20,955 nucleotides of DNA from Sphaerochaetaceae bacterium (GTDB lineage: Bacteria; Spirochaetota; Spirochaetia; Sphaerochaetales; Sphaerochaetaceae): assembly GCA_016302165.1 (NCBI GenBank), contig JAEDOD010000021.1, forward strand, positions 1 to 20,955. Direction: 5' to 3'. The notes under the pieces were generated by a model. That model worked only from the letters and a program-made list of their open reading frames with translations, was not told where the DNA came from and searched no databases. Position 1 is the stretch's first letter. The number at the start of each line of letters is the position of its first letter. Positions 6,354 to 13,542 of the stretch are shown here, one piece after another. The translations under genes were made by a program, and so were the position numbers.

Positions 6354-6955
6354 ATAAAGTACTGGTTGTGATAAACGGCTGCCCTGGAAGTGGCAAAAGC
6401 TACCTCTCCGGATTGATAAAGGAGAAGTTCCCCTTCTTTGATATCTTCCCCTACGACAAGGTGAAGGAAGAGTTCTTCGATGCCTACGGCTTTGACAATA
6501 TTACAGAGCGTAGCGCCCTTGAGGAGAGAAGCCTTGAGGAGTATTACCTGAGACTGGAGAAGAGGATGGAGAAGGGGGAGGAGCTTATAATCGAGTATCC
6601 TTTCTGCAGGAAGCATGAGAAGCCATTCTCATGTCTAATTGAGAAATATGGATACAGGGCCGTGACTATCACGCTTATAGGAGATCTTTCCGTCCTTCTC
6701 TCCCGCTGGGAGGAGAGGGACAGAAGGGAGAAGGGCCGCCACCCGGGCCACTATCTCTTAGCCTACCATAAGGGAAGGGCCATCAAGGACAGCGACTACA
6801 AAAGAAAGCCCAGCCTAGAGGAGTTTGAAGCTCTATGCAGGGCTAAGGATTACTTCATCACTCTCGGAGAAACCGTGAGGGTGGATGTGACGGACTACAG
6901 TAAAGTGGACTATGGTCAAATTATCAGTCTGATAAGCAAAAACCTTAACGACTGA
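6350..6955 (+). CDS. P-loop kinase-like protein, third gene of the psu operon
   Basis: The 201-residue protein opens with a hydrophobic strand and a Walker A motif GCPGSGKS at 10-17, the layout of small P-loop nucleoside, nucleotide or antibiotic kinases and zeta-toxin-like enzymes. A PYDKVKEEFFDAYGF segment follows, where such kinases often place a substrate-binding acidic residue. An arginine-rich stretch RWEERDRREKGRHPGHY near 118-134 resembles a lid. The gene shares ATGA with the psuG stop, so it is translationally coupled to pseudouridine degradation. I do not recognise a named family. Because PsuK already phosphorylates pseudouridine, it might act on another modified nucleoside or on the uracil/ribose products, but this is conjecture. 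No clear terminator follows. Confidence 0.8.
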   Translation: MNKVLVVINGCPGSGKSYLSGLIKEKFPFFDIFPYDKVKEEFFDAYGFDNITERSALEERSLEEYYLRLEKRMEKGEELIIEYPFCRKHEKPFSCLIEKYGYRAVTITLIGDLSVLLSRWEERDRREKGRHPGHYLLAYHKGRAIKDSDYKRKPSLEEFEALCRAKDYFITLGETVRVDVTDYSKVDYGQIISLISKNLND

Positions 6956-7014
6956 ATGAAAAACGGGACGAAGAAATCTTTATTTATCATAATTCTCTCT
7001 AAATGTAATTTTTC

Positions 7015-7043
7015 TTGCTATGCGGATAAAGTGAGTTTAAAAT
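7015..7043 (+). promoter_or_regulatory. Promoter of the ABC importer operon
   Basis: TTGCTA at 7015-7020 and TAAAAT at 7038-7043 are 17 bases apart, predicting a start near 7050. Just downstream, CTGTT at 7051-7055 and AACAG at 7063-7067 form a short inverted repeat that could be an operator. Confidence 0.5.
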
Positions 7044-7087
7044 GTAACCACTGTTTGTAAAGAACAGAAAAAATGGGAGAATATATC

Positions 7088-8293
7088 ATGAAAAAGTTTC
7101 TCGTACTTCTTACAGTAGTACTTGTTTCCGTTGGTATTGTCTTTGCCAATGGTGCTGCAGAAGAGGCAGCTCCACTTGATCCAGTACAGGATGCAATCAA
7201 TAAGGCCCAGAATATGACTCTTGCGGAGCTGGAAGCAGCTGCCAAGGCAGAATTCGAGGCTGCTGGAACCACATTCCAGGCCCGTGGCGTAACATCCGGT
7301 CTCAAGAAGGTCCTTGCAGGCTTTGCAGAGAAATATCCATGGTTCCAGTATGAACCATTCTCATCATCCAAGGACCAGGCTCTCTATACAGAGCTTACAA
7401 CAGCTCTCGGCTCAGACCAGTATGTATGTGACGTATTCATGGAGCAGGATGGATCTTCCCTGAAGGCTCAGATGATCGATCCGGGTTATGCATACAACTA
7501 TGTACCAAAGGCCTGTGAAATCGCTCCTGAGGACAGCAATCCTCTTACAGCCCTCTATGTGAACAAGAACTTCTTCTGGAACATTACAGGTGACTATAAG
7601 ATGGACTACCTTACAAACGTCTGGCAGCTTACAGGTGCTGACGGAGTCTCAGCTAAGGGAATCAGCCAGCTCTCCTTCCAGAACCCTGCAAAGGAAAACG
7701 TCAACATGTCCTATCTCATTATGCTTACCAGCGATGCAGCCTGCGAAAAGCTTGCTTCTGCATATAAGTCCTACTTCGGAAAGGACTATGAGGGCGGAGA
7801 TGGATATAAGAACATCGGATACAAGTTTGTCACAGAGTTCGTAAAGAATGTGTCCACATGGCACTCCTCCGATACAACAGCTGTAAAGACTATGACAACT
7901 ATGACCACAGGTCAGGTAGTCTATGGACCACTTAACAAGGTCAAGGATTATCCTACAACCAACGACTACCACAAGGAACTTGCAATCTCCGGCTGGAACA
8001 CAACTATCGAGGGCTTCGATTCCTACTTCTACAAGATGTGGCTCATGATTCCTAAGACAGCAAAGCTTCCTTACACAGCTTGTCTCTTCCTTGAGTACTA
8101 CTTCACACCGGAAGGCTTCTCAAAGGGATGGAAGACAGAAGGTTACTACTCCATCAACCCAGCAGTTCCAGTTGCTGAAGGCGACCACACTCTTTCTGAA
8201 TGGAAGTCCAATTCCCTTATCGAAGATATCGACTACATCGATTCCGTCTACAAGGATGCAGGAACCTACATCAGAAGTCTGGTCACCCTCTGA
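7088..8293 (+). CDS. ABC transporter substrate-binding protein, substrate unknown
   Basis: This 401-residue exported protein has a signal peptide (hydrophobic residues about 4-23) ending in FANGAAEEA, again with no lipobox cysteine. The rest has the look of a large periplasmic solute-binding protein of the iron(III)/spermidine/thiamine class, rich in aromatic residues. It is longer than typical FbpA-type iron-binding proteins (about 330 residues), so iron is not secure. ATG 7088 is preferred over the in-frame ATG 7073: GGGAGA at 7075-7080 lies 7 bases upstream, and the signal peptide then starts with Met-Lys-Lys. It heads an operon with the double permease and ATPase. A hairpin after the stop probably lowers expression of the downstream genes, giving excess binding protein. 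Confidence 0.82.
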   Translation: MKKFLVLLTVVLVSVGIVFANGAAEEAAPLDPVQDAINKAQNMTLAELEAAAKAEFEAAGTTFQARGVTSGLKKVLAGFAEKYPWFQYEPFSSSKDQALYTELTTALGSDQYVCDVFMEQDGSSLKAQMIDPGYAYNYVPKACEIAPEDSNPLTALYVNKNFFWNITGDYKMDYLTNVWQLTGADGVSAKGISQLSFQNPAKENVNMSYLIMLTSDAACEKLASAYKSYFGKDYEGGDGYKNIGYKFVTEFVKNVSTWHSSDTTAVKTMTTMTTGQVVYGPLNKVKDYPTTNDYHKELAISGWNTTIEGFDSYFYKMWLMIPKTAKLPYTACLFLEYYFTPEGFSKGWKTEGYYSINPAVPVAEGDHTLSEWKSNSLIEDIDYIDSVYKDAGTYIRSLVTL

Positions 8294-8318
8294 TCCGGCT
8301 TGACCCAACATTGACCAG

Positions 8319-8344
8319 GGGGAGGCAATGGCCTCCCCTTGTTT
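8319..8344 (+). terminator. Partial terminator between binding protein and permease
   Basis: GGGGAGGC at 8319-8326 pairs perfectly with GCCTCCCC at 8331-8338 around AATG, followed by TTGTTT. The U-tract is imperfect and the operon continues, so it probably acts as a leaky terminator or a 3'-end stabiliser of the binding-protein mRNA. Confidence 0.6.
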
Positions 8345-8354
8345 GGAGATGCCC

Positions 8355-10184
8355 ATGGCAGTACAGATAAAACAAATAAATTCAAGAAAGGCCATGAATA
8401 ACCTTAGGAGCTACATAAAGAAGCCTGCAAACATCATTACAGTGCTCTTCTTCGTCATACTCCTATTTACGGTTTGTCTTCCTCTTTTCTCTCTGGTCCG
8501 TGACTCTTTCATCGTGCACCCGGGAGAGGTCAGGGATGTGGGAGCAAAGGTCAATTCCTTTACTCTCTACCACTGGAAGACCCTTCTTGCAGAGAAACTC
8601 TACGACTATTCCAGAATCACCTTCTGGAAGCCTCTCTTCAACTCAATCCTTATGGCTCTCCTGAGCTGTATCATTTCGGTGGGATTCGGTGGAGTGGTGG
8701 CTTGGCTCATAACTAGGTCTGACATTCCTGGAAAGAAGTTCCTGTCGACAATCTTTGTGTTCCCATACATTATGCCAAGCTGGTCCATTGCCATGTTCTG
8801 GGAGAACTTCTTCAAGAACAGCAGAATTGTGGCCTGCTACAATCAGGTGGGAATGCTGGAAAGCATAACAGGTATCTGCGTCCCTGAATGGATGCTGTAT
8901 GGGTTCTTCCCCTGTGCAATGTGTCTTGGAATACATTACGCTCCTTTTGCATATCTCCTCATTGGAGGAATATTGAGGAACATGGACGCCAATCTTGAGG
9001 AGGCTGCCACAGTATTGAAGGCTTCCAGATTCAAGATTTTGAGAAAGGTTACACTGCCAATAGTCATGCCAGCTCTCATATCAACTGTGCTTCTGGTATT
9101 CTCCAGCAGTCTTTCATCCTTCACTGTCCCTTCCTTCCTTAACAAGAATGGGTCCTTTGCAACTGTGTCCACCACAATGCGCTCCCTGTTCAACTCCTCC
9201 TCCATGCAGGGCCAGGGTTTTGTAATAGCAATAATCCTCCTTGTGTTCTCTGTGGTTATCCTTACCATAAACAACTCCCTTACCGGAAAGAGGAAGTCCT
9301 TCACTACAGTAAGCGGAAAGTCTGGTCAGGTGTCCCTGGTGAAGCTGGGAAAGGCAAGAATGCCCATCATTATACTTGTAATGATAATTGCTGTGTTCTT
9401 CGCCATCGTTCCCCTTCTATCCTTTGCCCTTGAAAGCTTCTTGGAGGTTCCTGGAGATTATTCCACCTTCACTACCTACTACTGGACCACAAAGGATACT
9501 CTTGAAGACAGAGTCTTCGGTTCATCCCAGGGTATCCTGGTGAACCCAACCATCTGGAAGGCCATGGGAGGTAGCATCATACTGTCCTTGGCTGTAGCCT
9601 TCATTTCCGGAACCTCCGGAATCATGATCGGTTATGCCTCAGCAAGGAAAAGGGGCTCAAGGTTGGCCCGCTGGGTCTCAAATATGGCTTTCTTCCCATA
9701 TCTGATTCCTGCCATGAGCTTCGGTGCCGTGTACCTTAGCGTCTCATACACAAAGACCTTCTCCTTCCTACGTTCCTCAATATGGCTGTTGATCATCGTA
9801 GGCGGAATCAAGTTCCTTCCTTTCGCTTCCAAGAGCGGGGCCAACTCCATGATGCAGCTTTCCCCTGAAATAGAGGAGGCGGCCATGATCATAGATGTGC
9901 CATGGTGGAAGCGTATGCTGAAGATATTGTTCCCTATCCAGAAGGCCAGCTTTATTTCGGGATATCTTCTTCCTTTCATTTCATGTATGAGAGAGCTTTC
10001 CCTCTTTGTGCTGATTGCAGCTCCAGGCTCAATCATCACCAGAGTTCTTCAGGACTTTGACACAAATGGACTTACGCAGGTCAGCAACGGCATAAACTTC
10101 CTGATCATCGTAATCGTTCTTCTGGTGCAGTTCGTCACCAATAAGCTGACAGGTGCCAGCATCGACAAGGGCATAGGAGGTTGA
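8355..10184 (+). CDS. ABC transporter permease with two fused domains (FbpB/ThiP type)
   Basis: This inner-membrane protein of 609 residues contains two tandem permease domains, each with about six hydrophobic segments and an EAA loop for the ATPase: LEEAATVLKASRFKILRKV in the first half and IEEAAMIIDVPWWKRMLKI in the second. Such fusions are typical of iron(III), thiamine and 2-aminoethylphosphonate importers, where one chain provides the whole pore. ATG 8355 is chosen because GGAG at 8345-8348 lies 6 bases upstream. An in-frame ATG at 8328 lies in the loop of the intergenic hairpin and would be poorly accessible. The stop is one base from the ATPase start, so translation is coupled. Transport class is confident; the solute is not. 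Confidence 0.87.
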   Translation: MAVQIKQINSRKAMNNLRSYIKKPANIITVLFFVILLFTVCLPLFSLVRDSFIVHPGEVRDVGAKVNSFTLYHWKTLLAEKLYDYSRITFWKPLFNSILMALLSCIISVGFGGVVAWLITRSDIPGKKFLSTIFVFPYIMPSWSIAMFWENFFKNSRIVACYNQVGMLESITGICVPEWMLYGFFPCAMCLGIHYAPFAYLLIGGILRNMDANLEEAATVLKASRFKILRKVTLPIVMPALISTVLLVFSSSLSSFTVPSFLNKNGSFATVSTTMRSLFNSSSMQGQGFVIAIILLVFSVVILTINNSLTGKRKSFTTVSGKSGQVSLVKLGKARMPIIILVMIIAVFFAIVPLLSFALESFLEVPGDYSTFTTYYWTTKDTLEDRVFGSSQGILVNPTIWKAMGGSIILSLAVAFISGTSGIMIGYASARKRGSRLARWVSNMAFFPYLIPAMSFGAVYLSVSYTKTFSFLRSSIWLLIIVGGIKFLPFASKSGANSMMQLSPEIEEAAMIIDVPWWKRMLKILFPIQKASFISGYLLPFISCMRELSLFVLIAAPGSIITRVLQDFDTNGLTQVSNGINFLIIVIVLLVQFVTNKLTGASIDKGIGG

Positions 10185-10185
10185 T

Positions 10186-11289
10186 ATGCCAAAGATTATC
10201 TTGGAACACGTAACAAAGAGATTTGATAAATTCGTAGCTGTAGATGACCTGAATCTGGTCATTGAAGACAGGGACTTCATTACTCTTCTCGGTCCTTCCG
10301 GCTGTGGAAAGACTACAACGCTGAGAATGATTGCAGGCCTGGAGACTCCTACTGAAGGAAGAATCACCATCGGCGACACTGTGGTCTTCGACAGCGAGAA
10401 GGGTATCGATATCTCTGCTGCCAGAAGAAACATTGGATTTCTTTTCCAGAACTATGCCCTCTGGCCTCATATGACTGTCTATCAGAACATTGCCTTCGGT
10501 CTTGAGAACCTAAAGTGGGACAAGGCAAGAATCAAGGAAAGGGTGGCTGAAATGCTGGCCATGCTTAAGATCGAGCAGTTTGGAGCCCGTTATCCCTCTG
10601 AGCTCAGCGGCGGTCAGCAGCAGAGGGTGGCTATTGCCAGGACACTTGCTCCAAGCCCTAAGGTCCTCTTTATGGACGAACCTCTCAGTAACCTGGACGC
10701 CAAGCTGAGACTGGAAATGAGATCTGAACTGAAGAGACTCCATATGGACACGGATTCCACCTTTGTATATGTAACCCATGACCAGATGGAGGCCATGGCC
10801 CTTGCCACAAAGATATGTCTCCTGGATAAGGGAGTGCTGCAGCAGTATGAGCCTCCTCTTGATGTATATAACGCACCGGCAAATCTCTTCGTCGCAGATT
10901 TCGTAGGTAATCCTACCATGAACTTCATTGAAAGCAGATTCGAAAAGACAGGAGACAATGAAGGCACTGTCACCCTATTTGGCAGAACCATAAAGTTCAA
11001 GTCCTCCTCTTCGCTTCCAGAGTCCATGGATGTAGTGGTAGGTATTAGACCTGAGTTCATCACCCTTGGAAAGGGAAGCTTCGAAGGTAGCGTGTACACC
11101 ACACTTCCTTCCGGTATGGAGACTACAGTAAAGCTGATGGTGGGAAAGGAGACCATTACTTCCGTCGTCTTCGGCAGCGTAGACTACAAGTCCCAGTCCA
11201 TCCAGAAGTTCTCCATCAGTGGAGATGGAATCCTTCTATACAGCAAGGACAGCGGAAAGCTTGAAGCCATGGGCTCACTGGAAGACTAA
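10186..11289 (+). CDS. ABC transporter ATP-binding protein (FbpC/PotA type)
   Basis: This 367-residue ATPase powers the importer encoded upstream. Walker A GPSGCGKTT lies at about 38-46, the signature LSGGQQQR at about 141-148, Walker B VLFMDE and the D-loop SNLDAKLR follow, and the H-loop is VTHDQMEAM. The C-terminal third, after about residue 240, is a TOBE-type regulatory domain, placing it with the iron, polyamine, sugar and thiamine importer ATPases. AGGAGG at 10175-10180 lies 5 bases before the ATG, and the gene follows the permease stop by one base. ATPases of this subfamily are sometimes shared among several importers, so it may serve other permeases too. Confidence 0.9.
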   Translation: MPKIILEHVTKRFDKFVAVDDLNLVIEDRDFITLLGPSGCGKTTTLRMIAGLETPTEGRITIGDTVVFDSEKGIDISAARRNIGFLFQNYALWPHMTVYQNIAFGLENLKWDKARIKERVAEMLAMLKIEQFGARYPSELSGGQQQRVAIARTLAPSPKVLFMDEPLSNLDAKLRLEMRSELKRLHMDTDSTFVYVTHDQMEAMALATKICLLDKGVLQQYEPPLDVYNAPANLFVADFVGNPTMNFIESRFEKTGDNEGTVTLFGRTIKFKSSSSLPESMDVVVGIRPEFITLGKGSFEGSVYTTLPSGMETTVKLMVGKETITSVVFGSVDYKSQSIQKFSISGDGILLYSKDSGKLEAMGSLED

Positions 11290-11308
11290 GCTTTATTTCA
11301 TTTCTTCC

Positions 11309-11339
11309 GGCCGGAGAATGTCTTCTTCGGCCACTTTTT
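11309..11339 (+). terminator. Intrinsic terminator after the ABC operon
   Basis: GGCCGGAGAA at 11309-11318 pairs with TTCTTCGGCC at 11323-11332 (ten pairs, one G-U, TGTC loop), followed by five T residues at 11335-11339. Its last bases overlap the -35 element of the next promoter. Confidence 0.85.
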
Positions 11340-11366
11340 GTTTCTTTCGGGAAATTGTCCTATATT
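11338..11366 (+). promoter_or_regulatory. rmuC promoter, leaderless type
   Basis: TTGTTT at 11338-11343 and TATATT at 11361-11366 are 17 bases apart. The -10 hexamer ends 6 bases before the ATG at 11373, so transcription should start at or beside the start codon. Confidence 0.5.
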
Positions 11367-11372
11367 ATCCAT

Positions 11373-12806
11373 ATGGAATATGTCTTAGCTGCAATGGGGG
11401 CAGTGATCCTCCTGTTGCTTATGGTAGTGGTTATAATGCTCTCGGTACTGTCAAAGAAGAGGAGGACAGAGATTCCGGAGGAGGAGATTTCCAGGATCCG
11501 TGACTCCATCCGCCACGACAACGAAGAGTCTTTCCTTCGTTTCCAGAGCTCCCTGGATAGGGATATGGACAAGGTGGACCTTTTTCTCAAGGAGACGGGA
11601 GGGAGGATAGAGAATGCCCTGGGAAGGAATGAGGTGAACCTTTCCCGTCTCTCCACAACTCTTCTGGATACGCTGAAGGCGGAAGGGGAACTTGAAAATG
11701 AAAGGACCCTTAAAAGCCAGAAGCTGTTGAACGAGAATTTCGACAGGATTAGGGAGGAGAACAGAGTCTCCTTCCGGGACTTCTCAGAAAAGACAGAGAA
11801 GCTTACCCTTTCCGTCAAGGAAGGCATGGGAGAAATAAGGCGTAGCAACGAAGAGAAGCTGAAGGAGATCCAGAGTGTTGTAGACGCCAAACTTCAGGAA
11901 TCCCTTGACAGACGCCTATCGGCTTCATTCAAGGCTGTCAGCGAGAATCTGGAGAAGCTCTATGAATCCATGGGCAGCCTTAATTCCCTCCAGAACGATG
12001 TAAGGAAGATGAATTCCCTTTTCTCCAATGTAAAGAGCAGGGGAGTGTGGGGTGAGATGCAGGCTGAGTCCATACTGTCTGATATCCTTTCTCCCCATGA
12101 ATGGGTGAAGAACTTCTCTCCAAGGAATAATAGCGAAAGGGTGGAGTTTGCCATAAGAATGCCGGGAAAGGAAGGGGAAGTCTATCTTCCCATAGATTCC
12201 AAGTTTCCTGTATCAGATATGGAGAGATACAGAAAGGCCATTGATGAAGGGAAGGAGAACGAGGCCAAGGTTGAGCTGAAGAATCTAATGGATAGGCTTC
12301 AGAAGGAGGCCAAGGACATCAACAGGAAATATGTGGTTCCTCCTGTGACCACAGATTTTGCCATTCTCTTTGTACCGTCCGAGGCCATATATCTTGAAGC
12401 CATCAGCATCGATGGAATGGTGGAGAAGATGCAGAATGAATATAGAGTTGTGATGACAGGTCCCAATAACTTTGCCGCCCTCCTCAACTCCCTGCGCTTG
12501 GGCTTCCGCACCATGCAGATCGAGGAGTACACATCGACCATATGGCACCTGTTTGAGGATATGAAGAAGCTGTTCTCTGACCTTTCATCCTCCATCGATG
12601 AATCCAGGAAGCATGTGGAGAAGGCCACAGACTCCCTGGAGAATGCAAGAAAGAGGAAGGAAAAAATTTCCAGCGTCCTATACAAAATCGAGGACTGTGC
12701 AGAAAAGGCGGCCCTTGAGGATTTCCCTGGAACAGAGGAAATTGCAAGTATAGATGCCTTGGAGGGAAAAAAGGAGGTAAGGGACGCAGAAATGGATGAA
12801 AGATAA
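11373..12806 (+). CDS. rmuC: RmuC-family DNA recombination protein
   Basis: This 477-residue protein has one N-terminal membrane segment (about residues 5-27, Val/Leu/Ile-rich, followed by KKRR), a long charged coiled coil to about residue 220, and the conserved RmuC domain, a predicted nuclease-like fold: SRGVWGEMQAESILSDILSPHEWV, LPIDSKFPVSDMERY, YVVPPVTTDFAILFVPSEAIY and VVMTGPNNFAALLNSLRLGF. RmuC was found through effects on DNA inversion rates and recombination; a defined biochemical reaction is not settled. ATG 11373 is chosen because the in-frame TTG at 11355 lies within the promoter. No ribosome-binding site is visible, so the mRNA may be leaderless. tetR follows by 45 bases with its own likely promoter. 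Confidence 0.9.
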   Translation: MEYVLAAMGAVILLLLMVVVIMLSVLSKKRRTEIPEEEISRIRDSIRHDNEESFLRFQSSLDRDMDKVDLFLKETGGRIENALGRNEVNLSRLSTTLLDTLKAEGELENERTLKSQKLLNENFDRIREENRVSFRDFSEKTEKLTLSVKEGMGEIRRSNEEKLKEIQSVVDAKLQESLDRRLSASFKAVSENLEKLYESMGSLNSLQNDVRKMNSLFSNVKSRGVWGEMQAESILSDILSPHEWVKNFSPRNNSERVEFAIRMPGKEGEVYLPIDSKFPVSDMERYRKAIDEGKENEAKVELKNLMDRLQKEAKDINRKYVVPPVTTDFAILFVPSEAIYLEAISIDGMVEKMQNEYRVVMTGPNNFAALLNSLRLGFRTMQIEEYTSTIWHLFEDMKKLFSDLSSSIDESRKHVEKATDSLENARKRKEKISSVLYKIEDCAEKAALEDFPGTEEIASIDALEGKKEVRDAEMDER

Positions 12807-12807
12807 G

Positions 12808-12817
12808 ATTGTACAAT
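12808..12817. promoter_or_regulatory. Perfect 10-bp palindrome upstream of tetR
   Basis: ATTGTACAAT is a perfect palindrome two bases after the rmuC stop and about 35 bases before the tetR start. TetR-family proteins often bind palindromes near their own promoters. A related ATTGTA/TACAAT half-site occurs in the inverted repeat at 17419-17455. Function is not shown. Confidence 0.3.
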
Positions 12818-12851
12818 TATTTTCTTTCGTCCTTGAAAAAATGCGTCTAAA

Positions 12852-13457
12852 ATGAGAGCTGTGCCTAAGATTGTTGATAAAGAAGAAAGAATGCAGATGA
12901 TCCTTTCCAAGGCTCTGGAGGTCTTTGCAAAGGTCGGTTATCGTGAGTCTAACCTCTCTCTCATAGCAGAGGCGTGCTGTCTGTCTCGCCCGACTGTCTA
13001 TCAGTACTTCAGCGATAAGAAGGAAATCTACTACTATGCTGTGAAGAACGTCACTTCCCGCATGTTCGAGAAATATTCCAATATCGCTTTTGCTCCAGGG
13101 GACCAGGATGAAATCGAAAGACTTAGGATGATCGTCCTGGATATCTTCTCCTTTGCCCGTGAAAACGAGTCCACCCTTTCCAATCTTGTGGAGTTCATCC
13201 TTTCTGAGAAGAAGAGTGGAGTGGATGTATATTCTTCAATCAGAAGCAGGACCGCCAAGATGCGGATCCTTATTAAGCGCCTGGTGCTGCAAGGAATCCA
13301 TAGAAACACTATCCGCGAATGCGATGCAGATAAAGTTGGAGAGGAGATCTTCTCCCTGGTGGTGGCTGAAGCCTTCCAGGTAGGCTTCTTCCCTTCCTTC
13401 TCTGCTGAAGAGGCATCCTCCATAGTATCGGAATTCCTTGAAGCCTTCAGAAGATAA
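12852..13457 (+). CDS. TetR-family transcriptional regulator
   Basis: The roughly 200-residue protein has an N-terminal TetR DNA-binding domain: ILSKALEVFAKVGYRESNLSLIAEACCLSRPTVYQYFSDKKEIYYYAV, with the helix-turn-helix at about 38-57 and the usual F/Y-x-DKKE end. The C-terminal part is helical and should bind a small-molecule ligand, but it gives no clue to which. The start is uncertain. ATG 12852 overlaps a TAAAAT hexamer at 12848-12853, which could be a -10 element; in that case GTG 12861, 7 bases further on, would be a leaderless start (198 residues). Neither has a ribosome-binding site. Possible targets are its own promoter (palindrome at 12808-12817) or neighbours; none is established. 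Confidence 0.88.
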   Translation: MRAVPKIVDKEERMQMILSKALEVFAKVGYRESNLSLIAEACCLSRPTVYQYFSDKKEIYYYAVKNVTSRMFEKYSNIAFAPGDQDEIERLRMIVLDIFSFARENESTLSNLVEFILSEKKSGVDVYSSIRSRTAKMRILIKRLVLQGIHRNTIRECDADKVGEEIFSLVVAEAFQVGFFPSFSAEEASSIVSEFLEAFRR

Positions 13458-13463
13458 AATAGT

Positions 13464-13491
13464 TTGCCTTTTACGAAAAAGTAGTTATATT
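13464..13491 (+). promoter_or_regulatory. clpB promoter
   Basis: TTGCCT at 13464-13469 and TATATT at 13486-13491 are 16 bases apart, giving a start near 13498 and a leader of about 45 bases. No CIRCE-type inverted repeat for HrcA is visible. Confidence 0.45.
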
Positions 13492-13542
13492 CAACTCCGG
13501 ATATGATTGAAGCTTCCGATTTATATTAGATTGGAGGTACGT

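Noticed and set aside
8328..8354. Longer N-terminus for the double permease
   Set aside because: The ATG at 8328 lies in the loop of a perfect hairpin with a too-close GGAGG; ATG 8355 has a properly spaced GGAG.
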